A stretch of 64,000 nucleotides of DNA from Euptelea pleiosperma (GCA_035048495.1 CM068553.1:26002978-26066977), one strand, 5' to 3'. Counted from the stretch's first letter, positions 43,356 through 56,054 are shown. Numbers and translations: made by a program. The notes: generated by a model from the letters alone, not told the origin.

Positions 43356-43697
43356 AAGATCCATGCCCACATCCTTAAAATTGGTTTCAAACCCAACACA
43401 TACATCTACATCAAACTCCCCATCCTTCGTCTCAGATGCGCTAATTTAACTTATGCACACCAAGTCTTTGATCAAATGTCTAAACCAATGGTCTCTTCTT
43501 ATAATTTGATGATTGCAGGTTATCTCAAACAAGGCCAAATTAAAGAATCGCTGAGTCTAATTCACCAATTTTCTTTCTGTAACTAAAAACATGATGGGTT
43601 TATATTTTCAATGATTTTAAAGATATCTACGGCAACTACGTTAACATCACGAAATTTAGGAAAACAGGTCCATACCCAGATATTGAAATCTAATAAT
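43356..43697 (+). pseudogene. Captured PPR protein gene fragment
   Basis: One frame with a single TAA reads KIHAHILKIGFKPNTYIYIK, then ANLTYAHQVFDQMSKPMVSS, YNLMIAGYLKQGQIKESLSL and, after the stop, GFIFSMILK and NLGKQVHTQILK. These are tandem PPR motifs of the plant PLS class, which act in organelle RNA processing. About 114 codons remain, without the start or end of a PPR gene. The fragment is on the same strand as the transposon genes and lies between the left end and the SANT ORF. I infer capture by the element. An older locus broken by nested insertions is the alternative. Confidence 0.75.
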
Positions 43698-43966
43698 GGT
43701 ATATGAAACTTTTTAAACTAGATAATGACAAACAATTTGATGCATTGAGGAGAGCCACTTTTTTGAGTTTTTTGACATGTCTTGACACGCATCCCGACAT
43801 GTATGTGTTTATATATATTACATTTTCTTTGATTTGTTTTGGTATTTTGAAACTTTAAGTCCTATTTGTCTCTAATTTTATATTTTCTACCTGTAGTTGG
43901 AATTAGGATTATATTAACCATTTTTATCTGGTTTCGTGTAATTAACTATGGAAATTCTAATTTCAG

Positions 43967-44913
43967 ATGGAAAAAAAAAACCAATCTACACCCCAACCTA
44001 AAGCTCAGTGGCCAACTAATTTACATAAGATTTGGGTTGAGATTGTTGTTGATCAAGTTAAGAAGGGTCATAGAAATGGATCTGTACTTGACAAAATTAG
44101 ATACAACAATCTAATAGATGAATTTGAACGGAGAGCCGGAGTCGGGTATACAAAAGTCCAGATGAAAAATCACTGGGATAGAACCAAGCCTGAGTTTTTC
44201 CGTTGGAATAGGTTGAAAGATAATAGTGGTCTGGGATGGGACCCTAAGAAACAATCCGTTTTGGCTGATGATGATTGGTGGGAAGGTTGGTTACAAGTAA
44301 TCTATTTTTTAAAGAAAAATTTATTTTATAGGGGTGTTGATAACTATATTTTTAATTTGCCCTATGGTTTTATGTAGAAATATCCGACAGAATTGAAATT
44401 GTGACATAAAGGACTTGAGTTTGAGAATGACCTAGAAATTATCTATGGTGGGATGGTAGCCACTGGTGATCTTGGACACCTGCAGAGAGGAGTTTACCTC
44501 TTTTTAGTTATCGTGTTGATCCTATACAGAATCTTGACGAGGATGATAGCCTTGAGTTGGTACCTGAGTCCCAACCACATCCAAATTTGTCACCCAATGA
44601 TGTCGATGAGCTTTATAATTTGACACCAGTCAGTGTATCTTCACGGAGGAAGTTACACTCGTTACTAGAGTCACAATCACGCCGAAGGAAATTAACTGGT
44701 TCTCTCCGAATTGAGAAGCAAATTGATGCACTTGTTGAAAATCTTACGACGAGGAACCAGATTGTCACTTTACCCGTAGTTCCAACTAATAGCATGAAAG
44801 AACGTGTAGACAATTTGGACAGCCTGTCGAATATCCCAAGAGGTGAAGAATTGTACATGTTTGCACTAAGATGTTTCTATCAAGTGATAAAAGGGAACTA
44901 TTCTGCACTCTAA
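43967..44913 (+). pseudogene. Harbinger ORF1, Myb/SANT-like protein
   Basis: PIF/Harbinger elements need a SANT-domain partner that binds the element ends and helps the transposase enter the nucleus. Exon 1 (43967-44296) reads NLHKIWVEIVVDQVKKGHRN, YTKVQMKNHWDRTK and LGWDPKKQSV, then DDDWWEGWLQ, a plant Myb/SANT-like DNA-binding domain. A donor GTAATC at 44297 and acceptor TATGTAG ending 44377 join it to KYPTELKL. A TGA follows (probably from CGA), then HKGLEFENDLEIIYG. After a frameshift the frame 44557-44913 continues with an acidic and Ser-rich C-terminal part to its stop. Broken by one stop and one shift. Confidence 0.8.
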
Positions 44914-45300
44914 AACTGGATGTGTAATGTATCTGGTTGGAGTCTGAGTTTAGAGAGTCTCAATCTAAACCATAGTTGGTTAGAGTGTCTGATTGATATT
45001 TTTTTTATAATGGATGTTTTTTATGGATGCATTTTTATTATGATGAATGTTTGGTTTTAAATTTATAAGTTTTGGGCCATAGTAGAATCATGTCTGGTTG
45101 TTTCTAATATTAATACTTTCTGCTTATGTTCTTGTCTAATGGATTATTTTGTTTTGATAAATGTTATTTTGTTTTAATGGATGTTTGGAGGTTAGATAGA
45201 TTCAGAAGAAGAATTTTATACCGTTGTGTTAGTTACGACATTAGCCATCAAAATTTATTATAAGCAATACATATACTAGGAACCACAAAGAAATTGTACA

Positions 45301-46176
45301 TTGACGGGGATGGCTTTTATTAATCACGTACTCTATGGGCACCCAACGAATTGTCATGATCTGTTTTGGATGAAAAAACATGTGTTCATCCGATTATGTA
45401 CACTTTTTGAGGAGAACAAATTGTTAAAGAGAACAAGGTATGTTTCTGTGCAAGAGGAAATGACAATGTTCCTATTAACTATTGGCCACAATGAGAGAAA
45501 TTGTTTGCTTTGTTCAAGGTTTCAACATTCATCAGAGACGGTTAGTAGACATTTTCATAGAGTGTTGAATGCACTTCTACAGTTTTCCATGTCTGTTATA
45601 GTCCCCCCTTCGTATGATGAAGTCCCTAAGGAAATCCAATGCAATCAGAAATATTTGCCATTTTTTAATGTAAGAATTTAATTACGTATATTAGGACACT
45701 ATTATTACGTGGTTGACGCTGGATACCCATTAATTAATGGGTTTTCGGCAACATACCCAGGTTGTCGTTATCATCTCCAAGATTTTCGAAGAGGATCACA
45801 AGCGAAGGGGAAAAGGGAATTATTCAATTACCTACATTCTCCCCTACATAATATCATTAAGCGAACCTTTGGTGTATTAAAGGCACGATGGCCTATACTT
45901 AAACAAATGCCTTCGTATAAACTACCGATACAACGAGATATTATAATTACTTGTATGATACTACATAATTATATCAGAAAAGAAGCATTGGCAGATCAAG
46001 AATTCACTCTTTACGAAGATAAAGATTATGTCGAGGAAGCAAGTACTAGTGCAATATATCATGAACCCACTATACCCGAGCAACATCCAACTCATAGGGA
46101 GATGGAAAGCAAAAGAGCACAGATAGCTGAAGCAATCAAAACTGCTTTTGATCAACGTAATTTAGATTTGTCTTAG
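45301..46176 (+). pseudogene. Harbinger DDE transposase with central deletion
   Basis: The first part (45301-45681) reads CHDLFWMKKHVFIRLCTLF, TRYVSVQEEMTMFLLTIGHN and HSSETVSRHFHRVLNALLQ, the N-terminal half of a PIF/HARBI1-type nuclease. At about 45675 it jumps to YYVVDAGYPLINGF, so the block with the first catalytic Asp (G-A-I-D-G-T) and the segment after it is missing. The last catalytic position, normally Glu in I-E-R-T-F-G, is Lys here (NIIKRTFGVLKARWPILK). IIITCMILHNYIRKEAL and an acidic tail follow. Enzymatically dead. Confidence 0.88.
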
Positions 46177-46590
46177 ATACATTATATAATGCCTTATTAT
46201 CTTTACTTTTGTGGATTGATGAATTTTTTTATAGATTGATTGGTTTCATTTAGATTGTTTGTTTTATGCATTTTGTGTGTTTTTAATGTTATTTCATTTT
46301 TGAGAGTCAAAAGATGTAATTCAAAATAAAATATTGCCTTAAGTGAGTCAAAAATATAAACTACTCTCTTCTATTGAATGTAAGGTTATTCTTGACATTT
46401 TGATAGAATTCAGAAGCTCACAGTCAGTTTTGCCAAACAACAATACCAGCTTCTACACACAGAACAACACTTTTCTAGCATGGTTTACCAAACGTTATTC
46501 TAGAAAAGAGCGCTTCTCAACAGCTGCTTCCAGAGCTTCTGCAGAAGCGCTTTTCCACAATGCTTCTACAGGAGCATTCCCAAATAGGGC

Positions 46591-47881
46591 CTAACCTTCT
46601 AGTTTTCCTTCCTCCCATGCCTCCATATGCATTGCAGTCTTCGTTTCGATACTCTTATCCAACGCAGACACAGGTGACCGCATCTCGCTTATGTCCTCCT
46701 TCACATGACCAGCAGCCATAGCCCCACCAAAATTACTTATATTCCCAAATATCAAAATACATATCCCTGCAATGGTAGTGCAAAATGCAATGCTAAACGT
46801 TGTGCCAACATTGCCTAGAAACATTGATGCAACGGCAAATCCTCCACATGCACCCAAGGTTCTAACCCATGCAAACCAAACTGAGAAAGCACCTTCTTTA
46901 CCAGCTGGTGTACAATCCAACAACAAAACCCGTCCAAAAGCATGTAAGATTCCCGTTGACATGCTTTGGAGAGCCACCACTAACAAAATGTGGTATCGAT
47001 TCCAGTCTCCATCTCTAAAATAAAATCCAACTCCTGAAGTAGTGGCTGATAGAAGTAATCCAAGCAGTTGCATTCGCACTGCATCTGTCTTGAAAAGTAG
47101 TTGTAAAATATGCAATATAGGGAAAGAAAATAGAGGAAAAATAAAATAAATTAGCCAAAGAAAGAGGAAAAATCGCGGTTTGAGACATAGTTGCCCCACA
47201 ACATAGAGCATGCCTCCCATGAAAATGCACGTCGACACAAAAGATGATATGAACACACCGACAAGGCTTCCAACAGCGTGTGGGTACTTAAATATTGAGA
47301 AGACGTGGGCCCATGTAGCAGGTATTGTGACACCTGGCCGGTTAACAGAGAAGGCATTGATTGTTCCAATGGACCATTTGAGTCCACTGAAAATACACAC
47401 AATCCACAAACTATTGAGTTTTTCGGAGTGATGGAGCATGCGATAAGTGAAGGCAGAAATGATGCCTGCACCAAGGCAGCCAGCAGCAGTTGCGTACATT
47501 GAGAGTGAACTGGCTACAGTCCTACGCTCTGGAAATTGAAATTTTCCGGTAGTCAATTCGGTGAAGCCGCGAACCATTAGGCCAAGGTGACGGGTGTGGG
47601 AGGCAGTGCCAATAGTGTTGGCAACAACAATGGCTGCAATGTATGGGAGGAAGATCCATGTGAATTTGAAAAATCCAATAGGGAGGCAAAAGAAAGAGCC
47701 GACGACGGTAGCACCAGCAAAGATGAGATGTTGGTTCCGACCATGGTCAAGTTGGGGTGAGATGTAGCCAAGGATGGGACAAGCAAGGACTATCCCGACA
47801 GCCCATGAAAGTGTAGTCCACTCAAGTGGGGAAAATTTGAAATCTCTGACTATTATTGAAGGATGAATTAGACCTTCGTAC
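46591..47881 (-). CDS. MFS-like gene exon 2
   Basis: 1,291 bp from acceptor AATTGCAG to the stop. The first 101 codons, upstream of the Met at 47577, are open and in frame and carry three membrane segments, so that Met is not the true start. Confidence 0.88.
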
Positions 47882-50800
47882 CTGCAATTAGTCCCATTAA
47901 TACAAGTCTATCAATTTGGTTCCAAGGAATGAAAAACAATTATGTATATACTAGCAGCGGCATATATATAAGAGATTTTCAACCCAAAGTGTAGTTTTGG
48001 AAGATTAGTTTCAAGGGGATATATTGAAAATATAATTATTGCACATGAATCAATGAGTACGTTGAAATACCATTTAATGAACTTTTGATAGAGATGGGCA
48101 TTTATTGCACTTATAGTTAGTTTTTTTTATAAGCCAACGAACAATGAATGGCCATGGCTCTAACCATTGGGTGGGTCATTTCCTAGTCGGGGCTGGTAGC
48201 ATTGGGACATCAACCTTGGGCCAATGCACAATTAAGGGACATATGACCTGTTATGGGATAAATCCCATGACCTCCCCAGGGGTGGGATACACACCAACCA
48301 TCTTTGCTATTCGCTTGGGTGTTACATTTTTCTATTTAAATATATTTGTTGATTTGTTCTTGGGCGTAAAAAAGGAAAATCCATAACATGGTTGATAGTG
48401 ATGTGATAGACCCGAGAGATTATATTAGCATGCTAGTATTTTTCCTACATTGGACATTTTTCTCCCTCCCAAACTTATTTTTTTATTGATGTGTAGAACT
48501 TTGCTTACGGACCACGGTATGAGCCACGTGGCAAATTCTAAGAGGTCACTAACCGTATGGATGTTTCCTCCATCCATATGTAGATACCAAAAATCAATTT
48601 GATTAGTGATATCTAAATGTTTGATTCGAGTCATTTTCATGGGTTGATTTTTAACTATGGAATTTGAGCATTATTTTCGGTACAAAGATCCCAAGGTCCA
48701 CCTAGGGATGGGCTAAACATCAATACAGTCAGTAGTCTCTAAGAGTGTGTCACGTGGCTCATACTATGGTTGATGAGGGATGTCCTTCATCAAAGATCAA
48801 CTCTATTTTAGTTGCTTGCCTAAATGAGTTGGCTTATATTTTGTTTGAAAATATCATAGTTTTTCTTAACTTTCTTTCACCTAATAAATAGACTTTTCTA
48901 AAAAAAAAAAAAGAACAAAATTGTCGTCCTTTGCTCTACTCTGCCTAAGAGGGTGCAAATATGTTGACAACCACCCAATCAAAAGTGCCTTGTGAGGCAC
49001 AGAAAAACACCCAATCAAAGTGATGTGTGAGGCTAGTATTATTTATTCTAAGAGATACTATACACTTACTCGCAGCTCACCTACTTATTGGATAAAAATG
49101 GGTCATGGCAAAAAATTCACACTGATTAGACTATCTTAATCGTATTGTTTATACCTAAAATTCAACAGGGACATGATATAGTTAAGGATTAATGGATTAC
49201 TATGAATTTGGTAGCTCATACTAGTGTTTAGCCAACTGATTTAACTACCCAATGTTTTTTTCTTAGATCTTAAAAGGATGCTTAAAATTCATCATTTCAT
49301 AATCTTTGCTATTGTAAAGCAATCTTCAAGGGTAGTAAGATTTGTCACATATTTCAATAAGATGCCCTCAAGTACTCTCTTTATCTTTAACAATAAAAAA
49401 ATGAATAAAAATGTCTTTGGACATTTTTCCATCATTTCCAAAAGATGCCTTTAACTCTTTTGGACCCGTTCCCATCTCAATTAGTTTACATTTTGTTAAA
49501 AAAAATTCCTCACATTGATCATGATGATTTTAAAAAAACATTATAACATTGTTATAATGGCAACACTCCAATCTTGTTACGTTATTGAAATAATATCACA
49601 TAAAGCTAAAAACATCTTTTAGAATCACTAGTCGTAGATAGGAAAAAGTGATCTAAAATTTTCAACTACTTACATTGCCAAAAAAAAATTATTTACCCAT
49701 GTTTCTATCGGTAACACCTGTTTTCTAAATCTCTCTCTCAACTATTCTACTCAGTCAAGAGGAGGAAGCACTTTGAAAGTAGGTGTTATAAAACTTATTG
49801 TAAATCTTTCAAAACTATGGCGTCAAGCAACGATTCTTCATGCTTCTTCATCCATTTGATAGAAGACGTATATAGTGTTTTGAACAAAAATTTAGGCATA
49901 ACGACAGGAAATTACATGAAATCCTTATTAAATTGTATTTCCTTTTTAAAGGAATAAATGTTATTTTCTATATCAGGTAAGAATCTTAATTCATGATGTG
50001 AAGTTTTATTAACAAAATTTGGTCCAACCTATAGTTTAGATCATACGAACATGTTTGCCTTTTAATCTATTAAGAAATAAATGTTCTTGATGGTATCCAT
50101 TTATTGGATGTGTTCTTAATTCAGATTCATTTACATGTGCAACACTTTGGCACTTGTTAATATGCTTTGTAGTAACATTAATATTCTTTGTTTATTTTAT
50201 AATATATTTATTATTGTGCAAAGTCATTGGAGACAATTAGGGTTAGTGAAAAGACATTTAATTTAATTAAATTGAGGAGTACCAATTGGGGAGGGGTGTA
50301 CTACTCCACCACTAGTAAAATTGTTGGGAGCATGGGAATGAGGATAGTTCCAACTTTTGTAACTCATGAGATAACCAATGAGATTAATTTGACACTTAGA
50401 TGACGAGTCATTAAAAATGAGAGAACTAATAGGATTAGAAAAATTAATTATGGAGGTAGAAAGATAAATTTTCTTTACCACATGAACTAATCATAGAGAG
50501 GGTGATGTGGACCATTTTCACATAAGCAAAGCCAACATTTAAAAGGAAAGCTATTTTTGAAACATAATTGAACTTGAAAAAATCAAAATCATTTTGTTAA
50601 TGAGGGCGATACGATTATATTCAAAGGGGCATAAATTTTTACTTAGATATCATATTTAGAATTCGTTTATTTTTAAATTTGAAGTGTAATTTAGTGACGA
50701 AAAACCCTTATATCTCTCCTATATAGCTTTTTATATAAACATATTTTCCTCTTAATTGACTTTTGAGAATACTTTGAGAGGAGATATAAGAGATAAAATG

Positions 50801-53800
50801 AAAGAGAAAGATGAAAAAAAAAGAGAGGAGACGAAATTTCATTAAAATAAAAGGTTGGAAATTTTGTTCAATAGAAATATAGGGTTATCACTTCTCCATA
50901 ATTATGTATGGTTGATTTTTTTTCTGTGTTTATATTTTTTCTTAAATAAATTTTTATATTTTCTTATGTATTCTATACAGGTTTTATATATTCTTTCATG
51001 CTTGTTTACACTAAAAAATCATTTTCATAACTTGCTTAAATGTATGTATTTTTAAATCAAAATTGTTGCATGCATAATATTTCTTATTTTCTATTTATTT
51101 CATGTATTTCAATTTGATTTTTAGTATATATGTGGATGGAAATTTTATGGGTGAGATCATCTTAGAAGGTATGATGATACTGGACAGCCTGAAAATCAAT
51201 GTAGAGTTATGGCGCCCTTTGATGAAAAATCATAAACCCCTTGGTACCATGTAGTGAATTCAAGAGTTGAGCCAACTTTTGAGAAATAACGCCTTAAAAG
51301 TATTTCATACATGTATCAGGTTGATTATCTAATTGTTTAATCTTATGTTAGTTTTTATCACCTATTTGCTACAGCTTTTGTTTTTATCTATTATTTTTAA
51401 ATTGTGTTAACAAATCTTATTTTATCGATGCATCACCCATATTCATATGGGTTGGTGATATATTTCTACTGGGCTCCATAGTTTACCTCTATCACTATTT
51501 CACATTTGGTGTAGTAAATGCGATGTAGTGGATTCGAAAAATGATAGAAGTTTTCATTTGTTTTATGTCATTATTTATTTTCATGAACATGTAATATATT
51601 AGATTTAATTGGTGGGGAGGGCATATGTGATTTGATTGAAGAAATTAGCTACCGTGGAGATGTGAAGTAAGGTATCTTTGTCAAGAACTAGAGCATTTTT
51701 ACTATTTAATAATGGATGATCATTTTTAAGTTAAAGGTTACAGTTATGAGTGTTTATGAAAATTTTGGAATTACATGGGTTATGTTTAATGTTTCTGGAT
51801 TTTTCAATTCAGTTTTGGTAGAATTGCTATAATTTTTTACTCAAAAATCCAATTTTAGCTAACTTGATACACTATTTTCTATAATTTTTTAACCCTACTA
51901 TCCAAGCCAATACATAAGTTACTACTATAGGTTCTCTCTGAACCCTCCAACAATGTTTTGTTTTGAAGGTATTATCGCAACTAGTAGACCTCAAAATTGG
52001 TGATTTCCTAAAATATGAAATTTGTGTTACTTTCAATCTAGTTTTCAGGAAAATTGGCCTTGTATATTTTTTATAAAAATTTAATTGTTTGTATTTTTAA
52101 TCATGGATTGTTAAATCTGAGTTTTATTTTCTAGACCAAGAAAAATGAAGAAAATACTCATGCTGTTTCACTATTTTCATAACCTAAAACCTTGATTTTC
52201 TTAAATAAAAAATTATGACAAATCGAAAGCATTCCATATCTTTCAAATCCCACTAGTTTTCCTTAAAAAAGATTTTTAAGAATTTTTTAAAAATTGTTTG
52301 TGAATTTTTTTTAATTTTTGTATTTTTTTTATTTTTTAGAAACTTGTACCACTTATTACATGGTTTTTTATGTATAAATAATTGTTTGAAATTAACATTA
52401 TGTATTTTTTATATTCTATCTTAAGTCTAATTTTGTAGTTTTGTGAATAATTCACTTTTGATTTGTAGAGAAGTTATTATAATTTTTACAAGTCGAATTG
52501 CTCTATTTTCTATTTGCAGAATCTGAATCGTTTAACTAGTTTGATGTTTATTTTTTTGCGACATTGACTATATTGACCGTAGGTTACCTATAATTAAATT
52601 TTAATACTTAATTGGATTATTCATTATAATTAGACTTATTGATGCATGTTTGACTTCTTACGTGGTTGATCCATTTATCATTTTAACCCTCATGCCTTGA
52701 CCTTGGGTTTTTGGATTAACCCACATATCGCAGGTCAAAAGAGACATGTGTTAAAGCACTATATGTTGTAACGTGTCAAGCAAGTCATTGTTAATGTCTA
52801 ACAAATCACAGTCCACTAATTCATTGTCTTTACTACCTTTTTTTACAAAATGAGCTATTAAAAGTATCTCCTCCAATAATGGTATGCTGAAGAAAAAATC
52901 TATTGTTAAAATGGAAGAGTCCTCTACTATGGCTACTGGCTAGAGATTTCTCTAAAGAGGAATGCAATGATCATAGATATTCTCTCTTTGTAAATTCTAC
53001 ATGTAAATCATTGTACTTTAAGAATGGTGATTCTTTATTTTCTTGTAGAGACAACCATATTAGGGAAGCCCACATGTAGATATTATTATTGGGAATTGTT
53101 TTCCAATTTGTAAAATCATCTTAATATAAAAAGATCTTCTTGGCTGTTCATCTTTGAATGAGCTTCACTTTCATCTCTCTTATCTTCTATATATGTTTTT
53201 TTTTCTCTCTGACCTTCTTCTCACTCTAAAAATTTGTTTTATGGTATCAATGTAATGATCCTTATGTGGACCAACGATCTTCACACTGTTCACTGTAGCA
53301 TTGATCAATAGTCTTTTGTACCTTTGAGATTTACATCACCAGTCTTCTGATGGTAAATCAGATTGTGCCACCCTCTCCATCATACGTGTTTCTAACTTTT
53401 TGTTCTATTTTTTGGAATTATTTCATGAATTTAGGACACTATTAGATGTTTTTTTTCCAAACCCATAAACAAAAGACTTTAGCAGGCCTGCAAACTTTAT
53501 AAAATGTTCTCTATCTTGAGGAACATAAGGTAATACCACTTGTAATTAGCCCTTCTATGAAACATAAGACTTGGAGTTTTTAAGTCCAGATTTCATAAAT
53601 AAAAAGACTTCATTCTTTTCGGAGTTTTATTTGATTTTATACGAAATTTTAGCATACACTATGCAAACTAGTTTCTATTTTCTGTACCTAGAAAATCTTT
53701 AAAAAACCCTTCTATTGTTACACTGGTTGCATAACTTAGGAAACAATTTTTCTCAATTAAAAATTATGATAATTAGGGGGCATAGTATATCTTTCAAACT

Positions 53801-55181
53801 TCATTGGCCTTACATGAAAAGATTTTTGTAGAATTTAATAAAAATCTTTTACTTTGTTTTTGTATGATTTCTATTTCTGTTTTTCTAAATTTTTTATTCG
53901 TAAAAAGTGTTCTGGATCTTATTGACTATCCTAAAATTTTGAACCTTGTATACTTTTATTAAAAACTTAAATGAGTTAGGGTTCCATAGCCTTTGAAATT
54001 TGTTGTATTTCGATTTGTAACAAATCAGTTATGATTTTTCGAAGTTTTGTTGTAGTTTTCTACATGTTAACATTGACCCCTTGACCATGGTTTGACTATA
54101 TTTGACCTAGGGGTGAACTTAAACCCTTAAGTGATTTTGACTCGGGTTTGACCCATATAGGTATTTTATGCGATTCGACTCATTTTTTACATTTTCAACC
54201 CTCATGCCTTGACCCCGGATATTTGGGACCGACCCGCATATCATATGTCAGATGACCCATGAATATTGGGTTGAGTCTTGGATCACGGATCGGGTCATGG
54301 ATCCCAGGTTTGGAACTGGATAGAAGGCACTTAGCCTAACTTCCAATTCTTGACTAATGAATTTATCTCTTATCAGGTGATATACAAGCGAACCATGTAC
54401 ACATCGTTATGTTACGCATATGTGTGGTTTCATTTATTTTATTTTCTCCAGATTAATTTCTTTGCTTTTATTGCACATAATTCTTTGGGATTTTTCCAAG
54501 GTTTATCGAAATCAATTTCTTCATTGTTTGGGTGTTTGATTTTCAGTGACCTGATTACTAGCTAATGCTGGCGCAAAAATACATTGCACACATGCCTTAA
54601 AGAACAAAATGCATCGTCTAAAAGGACAAAGATAACGACATGGTAATAATGTTATTGACCGTTATAACGTTTTAGTAGTTTCTCAAATAATTAGTAAAAA
54701 AATTAGAGAAAGAACACACCGTTATAACGGAGTTGTAATGGTCGTGATCGTGAATAATTATACGTACGGTGTTATTTCGTTAATATTGCATGTAGTTTTT
54801 GAGAGAAACAAAGAAAAGAGAAACTCACAGTTTCATCTCTTTTGGCGTACATGAAATGCCCTTGAGACTCTGGTTCCATCCCTGTTCCGGCATGGGTGGA
54901 GGAGAAACAATTTGGCTGATAATGAGAGGGAAGACGATGGGGATCAAAACTGTGTGAATGAAGTAGGAGCATAGGCCATATATATACCAAACTCCAATCT
55001 CTCCTTTGCTGGGCTGTTCCTCAATCCTTCCAAATTCCTTATATGCATCCTTCGCCCTCTGTAACTTAACTGATACGTCGTGAATATCCGGAGTATTCAT
55101 CAATTCCTTCTCATCAGCTTCCACGATCACTGGCGCTGGCGCATCCGTCGCCGCCGCCGCTTTCCCTGGACTCAATGCCAT
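46591..55181 (-). CDS. MFS-like multi-pass membrane protein (two exons, 547 aa)
   Basis: Exon 1 (55181-54829) and exon 2 (47881-46591) join in frame through donor GTGAGT and acceptor TTGCAG; the junction codon is Leu in KEMKL|YEGL. The protein has a soluble N-terminus of about 60 residues with an Ala-rich start and a charged stretch (VKLQRAKDAYKEFGR), then about 12 hydrophobic segments. Conserved-looking loops include CTPAGKEGAFSVWFAW and IFGNISNFGGAMAAGHV. From memory it resembles a plant-specific group annotated as major facilitator superfamily; substrate and membrane are unknown. Exon 2 has no break over 430 codons, which argues for a working gene. The stop TAG at 46593-46591 is formed partly by the Harbinger insertion. 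Confidence 0.85.
48490..48770. mobile_element. MITE in the MFS intron
   Basis: Inverted ends carry GTATGAGCCACGTGGCA at the left and the inverted GTCACGTGGCTCATACTA at the right, each followed inward by a GTATGGATGTTT-type word. It is related to 42156-42528. Confidence 0.65.
52030..52760. repeat. Diverged duplication, copy 1
   Basis: It shares order and words with 53590-54260, best at the ends: CCCTCATGCCTTGACC and CCACATATCGCAGGTCA here, against CCCTCATGCCTTGACC and CGCATATCATATGTCAG. Possibly remnants of one retroelement family. Confidence 0.5.
53590..54260. repeat. Diverged duplication, copy 2
   Basis: Partner of 52030-52760. Confidence 0.5.
54640..54760. repeat. GTTATAAC word cluster
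   Basis: Contains ACCGTTATAACG twice (near 54658 and 54718) and further GTTATT/GTAATGG variants on both strands. Related to 25101-25240 and 60470-60590. Confidence 0.45.
54829..55181 (-). CDS. MFS-like gene exon 1
   Basis: 353 bp from ATG 55181 to donor GTGAGT at 54828. It encodes the soluble N-terminus and the first membrane segment (YFIHTVLIPIVFPLIISQIV), ending two bases into a Leu codon. Confidence 0.85.
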
Positions 55182-55260
55182 GTAATACTTCTCTCTATCC
55201 TCACCTGTGACTCGGGAGTCGGAACAGGATCTATCCTTTCTCTCAGGGACAACAATGGGG

Positions 55261-55270
55261 GTATATATTT
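55261..55270 (-). promoter_or_regulatory. Likely TATA box of the MFS-like gene
   Basis: The minus strand reads AAATATATAC about 80 bp upstream of the ATG, a reasonable spacing for a short 5' leader. Confidence 0.5.
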
Positions 55271-55739
55271 TGATGGGTGGTGTTGGGAGAATTTACAGTT
55301 TCTAGAATGGATTTCGATATTTCCAGGATATTTTATCCCTTTTTTTTTACTGACTATAGACCAAAGTGCACGTTAATTAGACTTTAAAATGACCTGGAAA
55401 TATCAATTGCCTGCCTGGACCTCGGTTTAGAGGGTACGTACTGGCATGCCCAGCTGGTGTGAAATTCTCGAGGGTACGTACGTCGTCGTAATATATAGCA
55501 TAGACCTTGGTTTCTTCGTTTTGGTATTGGACGTGGATGGTATATCAGCATCTTGCTCGACTTATCTACTTTTTTAAAACCAGTGGGACCCATCTGAAAT
55601 GCTATTATTGCTAGCCACTGATATGCTATTGGTTGAGTGGTTAAGATGATCCAATGGGCTGACTTTTTGGTCTCTACTTCTGGATTGGACAATTTAAGAT
55701 TTCAGAAAATCTGATACGCTGCCGTCCTTAAAAATATTT

Positions 55740-56054
55740 ATGATACGGAATTCCGTATCAAAACTTTGATACATCAATTCTTCAAAATGCCACGTGCCAT
55801 GTTCTTTCCATAGCAAGATTGGTTCACTAGTGAAATAAAAATAGTGTGATCGGTGATTTCTAGCCATTGGATTTGAGCATTCATTTTTTTTATATATCAT
55901 GGCTTGAAATGAAGCCCCTGATGAAAACGTGCTAAAATCCAACAGCTAGAAATCATCAACCATGCTAATTTTGTTGTGTGAGGCCCACCGAGGTATAGGG
56001 GACCCACTTAGAGGGATTTATGTATCAAAGTTTTGATACAGAATGATGTATCAT
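55740..56054. mobile_element. MITE with ATGATAC inverted ends
   Basis: Left end ATGATACGGAATTCCGTATC and right end (read inward) ATGATACATCATTCTGTATC both continue AAAACTTTGATACAT. CCGTCCTT occurs on both sides (55722 and 56066) and could be the target duplication if the true ends lie a little farther out. The core (55838-55975) matches the foldback MITE family at 24825-25020. Confidence 0.75.

Larger units (their letters stand above)
39496..46591 (+). mobile_element. 7.1 kb PIF/Harbinger transposon
   Basis: The ends are inverted: GGTAGTGTTTGGGAACGCTT at the left and, read inward, GGCCCTATTTGGGAATGCTC at the right. TAA flanks both sides (39493-39495 and 46592-46594), the 3-bp target of PIF/Harbinger. 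Subterminal stretches repeat the word AGAAGC/GCTTCT. On the plus strand it carries both proteins of this superfamily, a SANT/Myb-like protein and a DDE transposase, both damaged. A solo LTR, a foldback MITE and a PPR gene fragment lie between the left end and the SANT gene. The insertion lies in the stop codon of the MFS-like gene. Confidence 0.9.
47882..54828 (-). other. MFS-like gene intron (6.9 kb)
   Basis: AT-rich DNA with no recognised exon. It holds a MITE (48490-48770), a GTTATAAC-word stretch near 49545-49600, a diverged duplication (52030-52760 and 53590-54260) and another GTTATAAC cluster at 54640-54760. Open frames within it show no domain. Confidence 0.6.

Noticed and set aside
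47151..47474. ORFs overlapping MFS exon 2 on both strands
   Set aside because: Shadow frames of a long conserved coding exon.
47577..47786. Separate 69-codon ORF upstream of the 47577 Met
   Set aside because: The coding frame of exon 2 continues through this stretch in another frame to the acceptor at 47881.
48144..48386. Gene in the MFS intron
   Set aside because: 80-codon frame without a domain; the DNA looks repeat-derived.
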